This document shows, piece after piece, positions 27,634-37,003 of a stretch of 64,000 nucleotides of DNA; positions within the stretch are counted from its first letter, which is position 1; every line of letters begins with the position of its first letter. The notes under the pieces were generated by a model. That model saw nothing but the letters and a program-made list of their open reading frames with translations, ran no database searches and had not been told where the DNA came from. Source of the DNA: Lentisphaerota bacterium. GTDB taxonomy: Bacteria > Verrucomicrobiota > Lentisphaeria > Victivallales > Victivallaceae. Position numbers and translations under genes: made by a program. Where the stretch lies: the NCBI GenBank assembly GCA_017134815.1, contig CP071032.1, forward strand, positions 930,001 to 994,000, given 5' to 3'.

Positions 27634-27987
27634 ATGATCAGAAGAGATGGTGATTATCAGGTGGATATTCGCACAGAAATGCGCGGCGGCAGCGGTGACG
27701 TCAGGATTGAGCATCTCTGGGACGAAAAAAATGAACTGAAAGGCCGCACCCGCCTGTGCGCGAGAATTACTTTGCAGCCGGGCTGCAGTATCGGATTTCA
27801 CCGCCATGAAGATGAAGAAGAGGTCTTTTACATTATAGAAGGTCAGGCAGAAGCCGATGACAATGGTGAAAGTGTAATTCTCAATGCGGGAGATACTATT
27901 CTGACTGCCGACGGTGCCGGTCACGCCATAAAATGCGTCTCTGAAAAACCATTGGTAATGGCGGCCTTTATCGCATCATATAAATAA
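27634..27987 (+). CDS. Small cupin-domain protein
   Basis: 117 residues forming a single cupin barrel. Motif 1 is G-x5-HRHEDEEEVFYIIEG (GFHRHEDEEEVFYIIEG) with the metal-binding His/His/Glu, and motif 2 is GDTILTADGAGHAI with the last His. The ATG at 27634 follows GCGGAGG. It is 30 bp after the activase fusion and 30 bp before lysA, so it is probably in the same transcript. Such stand-alone cupins bind metal and may sense or convert small molecules. Specific function unknown. Confidence 0.85.
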   Translation: MIRRDGDYQVDIRTEMRGGSGDVRIEHLWDEKNELKGRTRLCARITLQPGCSIGFHRHEDEEEVFYIIEGQAEADDNGESVILNAGDTILTADGAGHAIKCVSEKPLVMAAFIASYK

Positions 27988-28017
27988 TACCAGTTTAAGG
28001 AAAGCATATTTTAACTT

Positions 28018-29235
28018 ATGAGTTTGGATTCGAAACAACTACTGAGCATTGCCGGGAAATTCGGCACTCCGGTTTATGTCTATGACGGCGATGAAATCGT
28101 CAAACGGTACAATGAACTTTATGAGTTCATCAAGTGGCCGAAACTGAAAATTCATTATGCGATGAAGGCAAACTACAATTTCCGTATTCTGAAGGCGCTC
28201 AACGCAGCCGGATCAGGAATTGACGCGGTAAGCCCCGGCGATGTCATGCTGGCACTGAAAGCCGGATTTACTCCTGACCGCATCATATATACGGCTAATA
28301 ATGTTACTGACGAAGAAGTTCGTCAGGTAAAATCAACCGGTGTGTTGATGAATGTCGGGTCACTGTCCCGCCTGGAGAAATTTGGCAGGGAATTTCCCGG
28401 CAGTGAGGTCTGTATCCGCTTCAACCCGGATGTCATTGACGGCGCCCATGCTAAGATTATGACCGGCGGGGATTTGACTAAATTCGGCGTCCTCCTCAAA
28501 GACGTAGATAAAGTTAAAGCAATTACCGAAAAGTACAACCTGAGGGTTGTCGGACTGCATGAACATACCGGCTCCGGCCTCCAGCATACTGAATCCGTTT
28601 TTAAAAGCATGAAAAACCTGATGGCAGTCGCCACCAGGGAAAATTTCCCGGAGCTGCGCTTCCTCGATTTCGGCGGCGGCTTCAAAGTACCTTATGAGCC
28701 CAATGAAAAACGTGTTGACTATGCAGAAATGGGTGCTGAAATAACCCGGCTGTTTTCAGAATACTGCAATGAATACGGCCGTGAACTTGAAATGTATTTT
28801 GAGCCCGGCAAGTATATTGTCGCCGAAAGCGGCTATCTGCTGGTTGAAATCAATACCATCAAGAACAACAATGGACGGTGTATCGCAGGATGCAATTCAG
28901 GTTTCCCGCAACTCATTCGCCCGATGTTCTATGAGGCGTATCATCATATTGTAAACCTGTCAAACCCTGACGGTAATAAGGCGCTTTTTGATATTTGCGG
29001 CAATATCTGCGAAACCGGTGACCGTTTCGCTGAACAGCGCGAGCTGCCGGAAGTCCGTGAAGGCGATATTCTTGCCCTGGAAAATGCCGGAGCTTACTGC
29101 TATGCCATGGGTGGAAATTATAACCTGCGCCCAATGCCGCCGGAAGTTTTTGTCAGCAGCGGTAAAGCAGAACTGGCCCGCCGCGGTCTGACCAGCGAAG
29201 AACTGATAAATCTCATTACAGGTGAATCTGAATGA
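28018..29235 (+). CDS. lysA: Diaminopimelate decarboxylase
   Basis: 405 residues of the fold-type III PLP decarboxylase family, making L-lysine from meso-diaminopimelate. PLP lysine lies in HYAMKANYN (about residue 50). The phosphate- and substrate-binding motifs HEHTGSGLQHT, FDFGGGFKVPYEP and EPGKYIVAESG are present. The active-site Cys motif is GNICETGD. An annotation as carboxynorspermidine decarboxylase is less likely given the overlap (ATGA) with dapF, which provides the substrate. Regulation is not evident. Confidence 0.94.
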   Translation: MSLDSKQLLSIAGKFGTPVYVYDGDEIVKRYNELYEFIKWPKLKIHYAMKANYNFRILKALNAAGSGIDAVSPGDVMLALKAGFTPDRIIYTANNVTDEEVRQVKSTGVLMNVGSLSRLEKFGREFPGSEVCIRFNPDVIDGAHAKIMTGGDLTKFGVLLKDVDKVKAITEKYNLRVVGLHEHTGSGLQHTESVFKSMKNLMAVATRENFPELRFLDFGGGFKVPYEPNEKRVDYAEMGAEITRLFSEYCNEYGRELEMYFEPGKYIVAESGYLLVEINTIKNNNGRCIAGCNSGFPQLIRPMFYEAYHHIVNLSNPDGNKALFDICGNICETGDRFAEQRELPEVREGDILALENAGAYCYAMGGNYNLRPMPPEVFVSSGKAELARRGLTSEELINLITGESE

Positions 29236-30080
29236 ATGTTGAGTTTATAAAAATGCACGGCATCGGCAATGATTACATCTATTTTGACTGCATTGCCGAT
29301 CCGGATCTCATAACGCAACCGGAAAAAATTGCCCCTCAGCTGTCTGACCGCCATTGCGGTATCGGCGGCGACGGCATTGTTCTTATCCTCAAGGACGATG
29401 AAGCAGACTATTGTATGCGCATGTTTAATGCCGACGGCTCGGAAGCTGAAATGTGCGGCAACGCCATTCGCTGTGTAGCCAAATACCTGTGTGATAAAGA
29501 ATACATTACCGGCAACGAAGTCACTATTCAGAGCGGCGCCGGTATCAAGCATATTGAAATCATACGCGACACTGACGGCGCGTTTCACTATGCCAGAGTA
29601 GACATGGGAGAACCGGAACTGAAAGGGTTATTTATCCCTGTAAATGTCGATACCGAACCGGTAATCGATGTCCCGGTCAGCGTTTCTGACGGTACAGAGT
29701 ACAAATTTACATGTGTTTCGATGGGTAATCCACACGCCGTTACATTCGTCGATGAAATCACTGATCAGCAGGTACTGCAGCACGGCCCGGAACTGGAAGT
29801 AGATAAAATGTTCCCTGCCAAGATTAACGTTGAGTTTGTCAAAGTGCTTTCACCATCAGAGGTGGATATGCGGGTCTGGGAGCGCGGCTCAGGAGAAACC
29901 ATGGCCTGCGGCACCGGGGCTTCCGCTGTCGCCGTTGCCTGTGTCCTGAAAAAGCACACCGGGCGCAAAGTACTGGTACATCTGCGTGGCGGCGACCTTG
30001 AAATTGAATGGGCCGAAAACAACCATGTCTACATGACTGGACCGGCCACTACAGCCTTTACAGGCACGGTTGAAATATGA
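29232..30080 (+). CDS. dapF: Diaminopimelate epimerase
   Basis: 282 residues, normal length. It interconverts LL- and meso-diaminopimelate for lysine and peptidoglycan. The start MxxxxFIKMHGIGNDYIYFD is canonical. The two catalytic cysteines are in EMCGNAIRC and ETMACGTGASA. VSMGNPHAV and WERGSGET complete the signature. It overlaps lysA by 4 bp and ends at an intrinsic-type hairpin. Confidence 0.97.
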   Translation: MNVEFIKMHGIGNDYIYFDCIADPDLITQPEKIAPQLSDRHCGIGGDGIVLILKDDEADYCMRMFNADGSEAEMCGNAIRCVAKYLCDKEYITGNEVTIQSGAGIKHIEIIRDTDGAFHYARVDMGEPELKGLFIPVNVDTEPVIDVPVSVSDGTEYKFTCVSMGNPHAVTFVDEITDQQVLQHGPELEVDKMFPAKINVEFVKVLSPSEVDMRVWERGSGETMACGTGASAVAVACVLKKHTGRKVLVHLRGGDLEIEWAENNHVYMTGPATTAFTGTVEI

Positions 30081-30084
30081 TCTG

Positions 30085-30110
30085 CAGGGCCATTTTCTGG
30101 CCCTGTCTCT
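30085..30110 (+). terminator. Terminator after dapF
   Basis: CAGGGCCA (30085-30092), a TTTTC loop and TGGCCCTG (30098-30105) form a perfect 8-bp stem just past the dapF stop. The following TCTCTTCC is a weak, interrupted T tract. Confidence 0.6.
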
Positions 30111-30347
30111 TCCAGACAGCTTCTTTATCTGTTTTGCGGATAAAATCCGACTTCAATACCGCTAAAATCAAAAGTCACTTGTGCTTGCTAACCTGATTTT
30201 AACAAAAATTAATTGACATTTGGCCACCTTACGCAATAGTTAATATAAGAGGACCACAGCGTATTCAGGATTTTTTTTATGAATTGAATACTTACATGCC
30301 GGTAAGTACGACGCCGCCTGTCGTAATGTGATTTTCAGGAGGTTGCC

Positions 30348-31433
30348 ATGAATGGTAAAAACAAGAATCATCACAAGAAGAAGAAAAAGAGGAAACATCA
30401 GCCCGGACTGGCGCCGGGAACTCCGGTCTATACTGGTGACGAAACACCACAGAAAACCGTAATAAACCTGCACTCTTATGATCGGGAAAAATTCGATACT
30501 CAGGTCATCACAGCTGCAGAATCCCTGCCCGAGCTGGTCGCTCAGCCCGGAGTTCACTGGATAGAGATTTCAGGCTTTGCTGATACTACGCTCATTGAAC
30601 AGATTGGTGAACATTTCCTGCTCCACAGCTTGACTATAGAAGACATTCTGGACGTGCTGCAGAATCCTAAATTTGAGATTTATGAAAACTACCTGGTCGT
30701 ATTTTTACGACGCGTAACTACAGATGCAATTTTCAATGAATTCAACTCAACTCAAGTCTGCCTGATCCTCGGGACCAATTATGTCATCAGTTTTGAAGAA
30801 AAGAAATCCAATATTTATGATATTGTGAAGCGCCGGCTGCGCTTGTCAAAAAGCCGGCTGCGGCTGGCCGAAGTAGACTTTCTTTTTTACTCACTGCTTG
30901 ACGTGGAGGTGGATAACTATTTTACCGGCATAGATATTGTCAGTGAAGAGATAGAGCACATGGAAGCTGAAAGCTTTACCGAACCGCAGGAGACCACGCT
31001 GCGCAACATTCACTGCATTCGCCAGCAGCTCCCTCTCCTGAAACGTTCAGTGCGCCCCCTGCAGTATATTGCCAATGAGCTGCGGCATGAACGTATCGCT
31101 CTTATCAGGCCCGAGCTGCATATTTATTTCCGCGACCTTTATGACCATATCCGGCAGATTATTGAGTCAGTTGAAATTTTTCGTGACCAGCAGACCGGTA
31201 TCATGGAAATATACCTTTCCAACATTAACAACCAGATGAATAAGATTATGCAGTTCCTGACCATAATCGGTACTATTTTTCTGCCGCTGACGATGGTAAC
31301 TGGAGTTTACGGGATGAACTTCAGGTATATGCCTGAACTGGGCTGGCGGTATGGTTATTTCATGGTACTGGCTTTTATGCTGGCAATAGCTATTGGTATG
31401 CTGGCTTTATTCAAAAAGAAAAACTGGATTTAA
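30348..31433 (+). CDS. corA: CorA-type magnesium/cobalt transporter
   Basis: 361 residues. A long cytoplasmic N-terminal funnel domain (1-295) is followed by two C-terminal membrane helices. The GMN selectivity motif is present (GVYGMNF) and the C-terminus is basic (FKKKNWI). It imports Mg2+ and related divalent ions. The first 25 residues are very Lys/Arg/His-rich. The ATG follows AGGAGG. The upstream leader (about 30247-30347) contains small hairpins (CTTAC/GTAAG, ACGAC/GTCGT) but no recognisable riboswitch. Confidence 0.94.
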   Translation: MNGKNKNHHKKKKKRKHQPGLAPGTPVYTGDETPQKTVINLHSYDREKFDTQVITAAESLPELVAQPGVHWIEISGFADTTLIEQIGEHFLLHSLTIEDILDVLQNPKFEIYENYLVVFLRRVTTDAIFNEFNSTQVCLILGTNYVISFEEKKSNIYDIVKRRLRLSKSRLRLAEVDFLFYSLLDVEVDNYFTGIDIVSEEIEHMEAESFTEPQETTLRNIHCIRQQLPLLKRSVRPLQYIANELRHERIALIRPELHIYFRDLYDHIRQIIESVEIFRDQQTGIMEIYLSNINNQMNKIMQFLTIIGTIFLPLTMVTGVYGMNFRYMPELGWRYGYFMVLAFMLAIAIGMLALFKKKNWI

Positions 31434-31497
31434 AGCCGTTTTTTCAGACTGAATCCACATTCAGCCCATTATTGAAACTTATAAATCCCAAAAAACA

Positions 31498-31506
31498 TGC
31501 TATATT
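31498..31506 (+). promoter_or_regulatory. Possible extended -10 promoter of the ppx-ppk1 pair
   Basis: TGC-TATATT, an extended -10 element without a convincing -35, lies about 46 bp upstream of the ATG at 31553. Confidence 0.35.
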
Positions 31507-31552
31507 GTAAATATAAAGGATAATTGCGGATATATATTAACAGGGTTGCGAG

Positions 31553-33109
31553 ATGACTATTTCATCTATTCAAAAGCTTAAGCCGCCTTTTCAGGCAGGC
31601 ATTATTGATATCGGAGCCCACTCAGTCAGGCTTGAAGTTTTTCAGATAGACAAGCAGGGCAATGAAGAAACTCTCGAGCGATTGAGCCAGAACCTGAACC
31701 TTGGATATGATGTCTTCCGGCGCGGTGAAATCAGTTCAAAAAATATGAACCTGCTGTGTGTAATTTTAAAAGAATTCGCCCAGAAACTTGATGAATACGG
31801 GGTCAGCTACTACCGCGCGGTTGCCACCAGCGCGGTACGTGAAGCGTTCAATCGTGATATCCTTATAAACCGGGTCCTGGTAAGCACCGGTCTCAATGTC
31901 GAAATCCTTGAACCTTCAGAAGAAACCAGGATACTTTTCACCCTTATGCGACAGCAGGTCAGCAAAGCGGTTCCGGATTTTCACAAAATGAACGCGCTGG
32001 CATTCGCTATAGGTTCCGGCTCCATGCTGATAATGTTCTCGGAAAACGGCAAGTTAATGTTCGGGGAGTCTGCGGCTCTGGGGACGGTGCGTTTTTTTGA
32101 TGAATTCGGCCGTTATGAACTTAACCCAGATAAAATAATTGATTTAATAGACTCTTTTGACCTTAAGACCCGCTTCCCGGAATCATGTACCAAAGGGGAG
32201 AAACCACTGGCGCTTATCGGACTTGGTGCCAGTGTGCGTGCTTTGATCGGGATAAAACGCAAGATCACGGAAATGGAAGTTATTCGCTTAGAGCCCTCTG
32301 AGCTGCATGAAATCATGGATCGCATTTATGACCTGACGCCTGAAGAGCTGGTCCATAAATATCATATTCCTGACGTACTGGCTTTGAGCATTAAGCCCTG
32401 CGGACATATCCTGAGTTATTTTTTGAGAAACCTGAACTGTTCAAGCTTGATTTTTCCGGGTATTTCCACAAGATCAGCATTGATAAACGACATGGCAAGA
32501 ACCGGCAGGGACCCATTTGAAGAAGACCTGGTCTCAGTCGCGCACAATATCGGACTCAAATACAATTATGAAGCAGAACACGCAGAATGTGTAACTGCGA
32601 TAAGTTTGAAAATTTTTGACAAGCTGCAGAAAAGCTACGGTTTGTCCAACCGCTCGAGACTGTTGCTGCAGGTAGCGGGACTGCTACATGATATTGGACG
32701 CTTCGTGGATACCCGCAAGCACCATAAACATTCTTATTACCTGATCAGCAATGCCCAGATACCCGGGTTAACGGATCGCGAGCAGAATCTGGTAGCGGTA
32801 ATCTCCCGCTACCATCGCAAGGCTCTCCCCCGTACCTCACATCTGGAATACACTTCACTTAATTCAGAAGATAAGGTGAAAGTCTGTAAACTTGCCGGCA
32901 TTTTGAGGGTTGCCGACGCCCTTGACCGGGCGCATCAGGATAAATTTAAAAATGTGAAAATTGAAATAAGCGGTAACCGGATGCTGCTGAAAATACCCGT
33001 GTACGAAGACTTGTCTATTGAATCAGTATACTTGAAAAAGAAAGGCGATTTATTCCGGGATGTATTCGGGCTCAAGATCAGGCTTGAAGAGGAACTGCAT
33101 AGATTATGA
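31553..33109 (+). CDS. Ppx/GppA-family phosphatase with HD domain, altered active site
   Basis: 518 residues: Ppx/GppA ASKHA domains (1-310), then an HD domain (about 330-480; LLHDIGRFVDTRKHHKHS). The family degrades polyphosphate or pppGpp. The N-terminal motif is DIGAHSVRLEV instead of DLGSNSFxLxV. The second phosphate motif is AIGSGSMLIMF instead of DIGGGSTEL, so the metal-binding Asp is Ala (codon GCT). A Glu equivalent to the catalytic one remains (PSEETRI). The HD motif looks intact. The stop overlaps the ppk1 start (ATGA), tying it to polyphosphate. Whether it is an active exopolyphosphatase, an HD phosphohydrolase or a sensor is open. Confidence 0.85.
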   Translation: MTISSIQKLKPPFQAGIIDIGAHSVRLEVFQIDKQGNEETLERLSQNLNLGYDVFRRGEISSKNMNLLCVILKEFAQKLDEYGVSYYRAVATSAVREAFNRDILINRVLVSTGLNVEILEPSEETRILFTLMRQQVSKAVPDFHKMNALAFAIGSGSMLIMFSENGKLMFGESAALGTVRFFDEFGRYELNPDKIIDLIDSFDLKTRFPESCTKGEKPLALIGLGASVRALIGIKRKITEMEVIRLEPSELHEIMDRIYDLTPEELVHKYHIPDVLALSIKPCGHILSYFLRNLNCSSLIFPGISTRSALINDMARTGRDPFEEDLVSVAHNIGLKYNYEAEHAECVTAISLKIFDKLQKSYGLSNRSRLLLQVAGLLHDIGRFVDTRKHHKHSYYLISNAQIPGLTDREQNLVAVISRYHRKALPRTSHLEYTSLNSEDKVKVCKLAGILRVADALDRAHQDKFKNVKIEISGNRMLLKIPVYEDLSIESVYLKKKGDLFRDVFGLKIRLEEELHRL

Positions 33110-35262
33110 GCAAGAAAAAACCTGAAAACTTTGGCAGTGAAATATTTTTGAGTCGTGAGTTAAGCTGGCTTGACTTTAATTCAAGAGTGCTTGATGAGGC
33201 CGGTTTTAAAGCCAACCCGCTGCTTGAACGCCTGAAATTCATTGCTATTTACAGCAGCAACCTGGATGAATTTTTTATGGTTCGGGTCGCGGGATTACGG
33301 CAGCTGGTCAAAATTAACAGCAACACGCCCGACCCGGCCGGACTTACTCCGGAAGAACAGCTGGTTACCGTCAGAGAAAAGGTTGAGGGTGAGGTTAAAC
33401 GCCAATACCGCTACCTTATGCAGCAGATTCTTCCGGCACTGGAAAAAAATAAGGTGAGACTTCGCAAGCCGGGACAGTTGTCAGCCAACTGCCGTAAGGA
33501 GTTGACTAACTTTTTTAATGCCCAGGTCTTTCCGGTTCTGACTCCGATTGCCGTCGATCCCAGTCACCCGTTTCCAATGTTGAACAACGGGTCTATCGAG
33601 ATTGTGGTCAGCATGATACCGCACGGAATGCAGGAAACTGTCTACGCTTTTGTAGAAGTACCCGAGGTATTGCCACGATTTATTAAAGCAAACGACGGGC
33701 TTGAAGGTGACACTTACGTACTGCTGGAAGACATTATTATGGACAACCTGCAGGCTCTGTTTGTCAACTGCAAAATTGATGACTATTTCCCGTTCAGAAT
33801 AACCCGTGATATGGATTTTGCGATAGAGGAAGAAGGAGTTGAAGACCTGCTGCACTCCATAGAAAAAACACTGCTTGAGCGTCGCAGCCGTGAACCAATC
33901 CGCCTGGAGATGCCTGCTGGTACCAGCGGCAGACTTGCGGAGTGGCTGCAGCATGAGTTTCAGCTGGACAGTGAATTCAGGTACTCAATTTCAGGACCAT
34001 TACATTTAAAGCAGTTTTTTGAACTGGCTGACAAAGTAACAGCACCAAAACTGAAAGAAGCGTCATGGACACCACTGCCCTGCCCCGGTATTGATCCACA
34101 AGAATCCATATTCAAGTCCATAGACGAAAATGGCCCGATATGTATTTCATTGCCCTACCATTCCTTTGACCCCGTAGTACGCATGATTGAGGAAGCTGCC
34201 GACGACCCGGATGTAATGGCTATCAAACAGACTTTGTACCGGGTAAGCGGCGATTCTCCGGTGGTCAAAGCACTGCAGCGCGCTGCGGAAAACGGCAAAC
34301 AGGTAACAGTTATAGTTGAACTTAAAGCCAGATTTGACGAAGGCAATAATATCCTCTGGGCGCGACGACTTGAAGAATCGGGCGCTCATGTCGTTTATGG
34401 TATTTCGGGTCTGAAAATCCATTGCAAAGCATTACTGGTGGTACGCAAAGAAGACGGCCTGATTAAACGTTACGTCCACCTTTCAACCGGCAATTACAAT
34501 GACCGTACCGCAAAACTTTATACCGACATCGGCATGATGTCGGATAACCCCAGGCTGTGTGCTGACATTTCAGCCTTGTTTAATATTATGACCGGCTATT
34601 CTTCGCCCATGAACGAATGGCATAAAATTGAAGTTGCTCCATTCGGCCTGAGACGCAAGTTTCTCGCATTGATTGACCGTGAGACAAGGCTTTCAACCCC
34701 GGAGAACCCCGGAAGAATTATTGCTAAAATGAACTCTCTGGTTGACCCCGAAATCATCAGACACCTGTATGCTGCAGCTCATGCCGGAGTGCAGATTGAC
34801 CTGATTGTCCGTGGTATCTGCTGCCTGCGGCCCGACGTCGAAACAGAAAACATCAGGGTAATGAGCATTGTTGACCGTTTTCTCGAACACTCAAGAATAT
34901 TTTTCTTTGGCAATGGCGGTGAACCGGAATATTTTCTGGCAAGCGCTGACTGGATGCCGCGCAACCTGGACCGCAGAATTGAACTTCTGTTTCCAGTTGA
35001 AAATCAGGACATGAAAGATATCCTTCAGGCAACTCTGGATATTCAGCTGGAGGACAGGGAAAAAGGACGTATTCTCCGGAATAACGGTACTTACTCACGG
35101 AGATTCATGCTTAAACACTCCAGGTACCGCAGCCAGTGGCGTACTTATGAACTGCTGCAGAAAATGTCAACTGAGGAATTTGTCGACTCTGGAGAAAAGC
35201 TTAAGATATTTACAGACAAAGGTGTTCTGGCAGAAAAAATCGGCCGCCTGTTCCGTGGTTAA
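33106..35262 (+). CDS. ppk1: Polyphosphate kinase 1
   Basis: 718 residues, full length. It makes long-chain polyphosphate from ATP reversibly. The N domain begins LSRELSWLDFNSRVL, as usual. The autophosphorylated His is in GLKIHCKALLVV and a second conserved His in RFLEHSRIFFFGN. The C-terminal phospholipase-D-like domains (VELKARFDEGNNI, LIVRGICCLRP, SADWMPRNLDRRIEL) are complete. It is translationally coupled to the upstream Ppx/GppA-HD gene. Confidence 0.97.
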   Translation: MSKKKPENFGSEIFLSRELSWLDFNSRVLDEAGFKANPLLERLKFIAIYSSNLDEFFMVRVAGLRQLVKINSNTPDPAGLTPEEQLVTVREKVEGEVKRQYRYLMQQILPALEKNKVRLRKPGQLSANCRKELTNFFNAQVFPVLTPIAVDPSHPFPMLNNGSIEIVVSMIPHGMQETVYAFVEVPEVLPRFIKANDGLEGDTYVLLEDIIMDNLQALFVNCKIDDYFPFRITRDMDFAIEEEGVEDLLHSIEKTLLERRSREPIRLEMPAGTSGRLAEWLQHEFQLDSEFRYSISGPLHLKQFFELADKVTAPKLKEASWTPLPCPGIDPQESIFKSIDENGPICISLPYHSFDPVVRMIEEAADDPDVMAIKQTLYRVSGDSPVVKALQRAAENGKQVTVIVELKARFDEGNNILWARRLEESGAHVVYGISGLKIHCKALLVVRKEDGLIKRYVHLSTGNYNDRTAKLYTDIGMMSDNPRLCADISALFNIMTGYSSPMNEWHKIEVAPFGLRRKFLALIDRETRLSTPENPGRIIAKMNSLVDPEIIRHLYAAAHAGVQIDLIVRGICCLRPDVETENIRVMSIVDRFLEHSRIFFFGNGGEPEYFLASADWMPRNLDRRIELLFPVENQDMKDILQATLDIQLEDREKGRILRNNGTYSRRFMLKHSRYRSQWRTYELLQKMSTEEFVDSGEKLKIFTDKGVLAEKIGRLFRG

Positions 35263-35325
35263 CTGGAACAGTTTTGCATTTTAAGCCAGTACACAGCTTT
35301 TGCTGCTTCGCAGCGTCGATAAAAG

Positions 35326-35331
35326 TATAAT
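35326..35331 (+). promoter_or_regulatory. Candidate -10 element upstream of pfkA
   Basis: A consensus TATAAT lies in the 167-bp ppk1-pfkA gap, about 100 bp before the pfkA ATG. The -35 is poor (TTGCTG with a 20-bp spacer). It suggests that pfkA and the following genes can be transcribed apart from ppk1. Confidence 0.35.
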
Positions 35332-35429
35332 TTAAATTAGCCACCGGATACTTTTAATCCAAAAATTTCCGGTTATAGTTTATTCAGGACCTTAATTGCA
35401 AATTTATAACTTCTCGGAAGGAGTTTCAC

Positions 35430-36548
35430 ATGCCCAAATGTGTTGGTATATTAACTTCCGGCGGGGACAGCCCCGGTCTTAATGCAGCGATTCGCGCAAT
35501 CGGCAGAACCCTTAATCAGGAAGGCATCAGTCTGCTGGGCTTCAGGGACGGTTATGAAGGCATCGCCTTTGACCGCACTATGCGCCTCAACTCCAATGCT
35601 TTTTCCGGCATCCTCACGGTTGGCGGCACGATCCTGAGAACCAGCAGGAACAAACCGCATAAAATGCCGGTCGGCAAAAACATCATCGACATGACTGACG
35701 CTATTGTGGAAAATTATAATAAACACCAGCTGGAGTGTCTAATCTGTATCGGCGGCGGCGGAACCCACAAAAGCGCCCTGCGCCTCAAGAAAAAAGGGTT
35801 GAACATAATTACCCTGCCTAAAACAATTGACAATGATCTGGCCGTCACTGATACCACAATCGGTTTTGATACAGCTACAGGGATTGCAACCAGCGCAATT
35901 GACAGCCTGCATTCAACTGCCAGCAGCCATAAGCGCATAATGCTGGTCGAAGTAATGGGACATCGTGCCGGCTGGCTTACTCTGGCCAGCGGAGTGGCGG
36001 GTGGCGCCGATGTAATTCTGCTGCCGGAAATTCCCTACGACCTGAATAAAGTTGCTGACGCCATTAAAAAGCGTACCAGGCAGGGAAAAGTTTTCAGTAT
36101 TGTGCCGGTAGCCGAAGGTGCTTATCCTGTAGAAGCTGCAGAATCGTTTAATGCTGCAATTGCCCAAAAAGCCAACCCGAAGTCCAAAAAGGAAAAAAAT
36201 GAAGCCAAAGCAGAACTGGGAAGACTCAGTGCAAAATACTGCGGCCATACTATTGAGCTGGCTCAAAGTCTTGAGAAAATGACCGGTCTGGAGACCAGGG
36301 TCACTATTCTAGGCCACCTGCAGCGAGGCGGCACGCCTTCAAGCGCCGACCGCCTGCTTGCCACAATGCTCGGAGCCGCCTGTGCCGAATCAATACTCAA
36401 AGAGCAGTACGGGGTAATGATTGCCGCCCAGGGACAGCACACTATTCCGGTTCCGCTTGAGGATGTTGCCGGGATTAGAAAAACCATTCCGCTGGATCAT
36501 TCCTGGTTGAAAAACGCGCGCCAGATGGGAATATCTCTCGGGGATTAA
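35430..36548 (+). CDS. pfkA: 6-phosphofructokinase, GGGGT variant
   Basis: 372 residues. It phosphorylates fructose 6-phosphate, the key glycolytic step. Substrate motifs are intact: [23 protein letters not shown] with its catalytic Asp, [12 protein letters not shown] and [10 protein letters not shown]. The phosphodonor motif reads [10 protein letters not shown] where E. coli PfkA has GGDGS and PPi-dependent enzymes GGDDT. It is followed by PKTIDND, with the Lys common in PPi-type and long ATP-type enzymes rather than PGTIDND. I recall similar GGGGT enzymes in other phyla. Donor specificity (ATP or PPi) is therefore uncertain. The ATG follows GGAAGGAG. The Nudix gene begins 3 bp after the stop. 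Confidence 0.93.
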   Translation: MPKCVGILTSGGDSPGLNAAIRAIGRTLNQEGISLLGFRDGYEGIAFDRTMRLNSNAFSGILTVGGTILRTSRNKPHKMPVGKNIIDMTDAIVENYNKHQLECLICIGGGGTHKSALRLKKKGLNIITLPKTIDNDLAVTDTTIGFDTATGIATSAIDSLHSTASSHKRIMLVEVMGHRAGWLTLASGVAGGADVILLPEIPYDLNKVADAIKKRTRQGKVFSIVPVAEGAYPVEAAESFNAAIAQKANPKSKKEKNEAKAELGRLSAKYCGHTIELAQSLEKMTGLETRVTILGHLQRGGTPSSADRLLATMLGAACAESILKEQYGVMIAAQGQHTIPVPLEDVAGIRKTIPLDHSWLKNARQMGISLGD

Positions 36549-36550
36549 AC

Positions 36551-37003
36551 ATGGCAGATAAACAGATTATTGAGCAAGCCGGGGCAGTACCCTGTTTTTT
36601 GAAAAACGGTGACATTTTTTTTATTCTTGTTACTGCCAGGAATTCAGCACGAAACTGGATTTTTCCCAAAGGGTTTATTGACCCTGGTCATGACCTTCGC
36701 TCAACGGCACGACTCGAATGTTATGAAGAAGCAGGTTTGCTGGGAGAACTGCTTAATCAAAAAATCGGGTCGTTTAAATATACAAAATATAACAAAATTT
36801 ACCGGGTAACTTTTCTTCCCATGCTGGTTACCAGTATACTTGATAAATGGCCTGAAGACCATGAACGCGAACGAACAATTGTCAAACTCAAAGACGCTTT
36901 GACTTTACTGGAAAATGATGATAAACTAACAAAGGTTCTAAAAAAAACCGCATCAGCGGTAAAACCCAAGCAGGATAAGCTGAAAAATGGGCAAAGAAAT
37001 TGA
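36551..37003 (+). CDS. Nudix hydrolase
   Basis: 150 residues. The Nudix box GFIDPGHDLRSTARLECYEEAG retains the metal-binding E-x2-EE core. Its first Glu is His and the Arg of RE is Leu, so it is a slightly degenerate box. The N-terminal AGAVPCFLKNGDIFFILVT and IFPKG resemble diadenosine/diphosphoinositol polyphosphate hydrolases (DIPP/MutT-like). Those remove phosphates from nucleotide or inositol polyphosphates and some cleave polyphosphate, which would fit the neighbourhood; this is inference. It begins 3 bp after pfkA and overlaps the CYTH gene by 17 bp. Confidence 0.88.
   Translation: MADKQIIEQAGAVPCFLKNGDIFFILVTARNSARNWIFPKGFIDPGHDLRSTARLECYEEAGLLGELLNQKIGSFKYTKYNKIYRVTFLPMLVTSILDKWPEDHERERTIVKLKDALTLLENDDKLTKVLKKTASAVKPKQDKLKNGQRN

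Noticed and set aside
30213..30246. TTGACA and TAATAT upstream of corA as a promoter
   Set aside because: The spacer would be 22 bp, too long for sigma-70; no Mg-sensing riboswitch structure was recognisable either.
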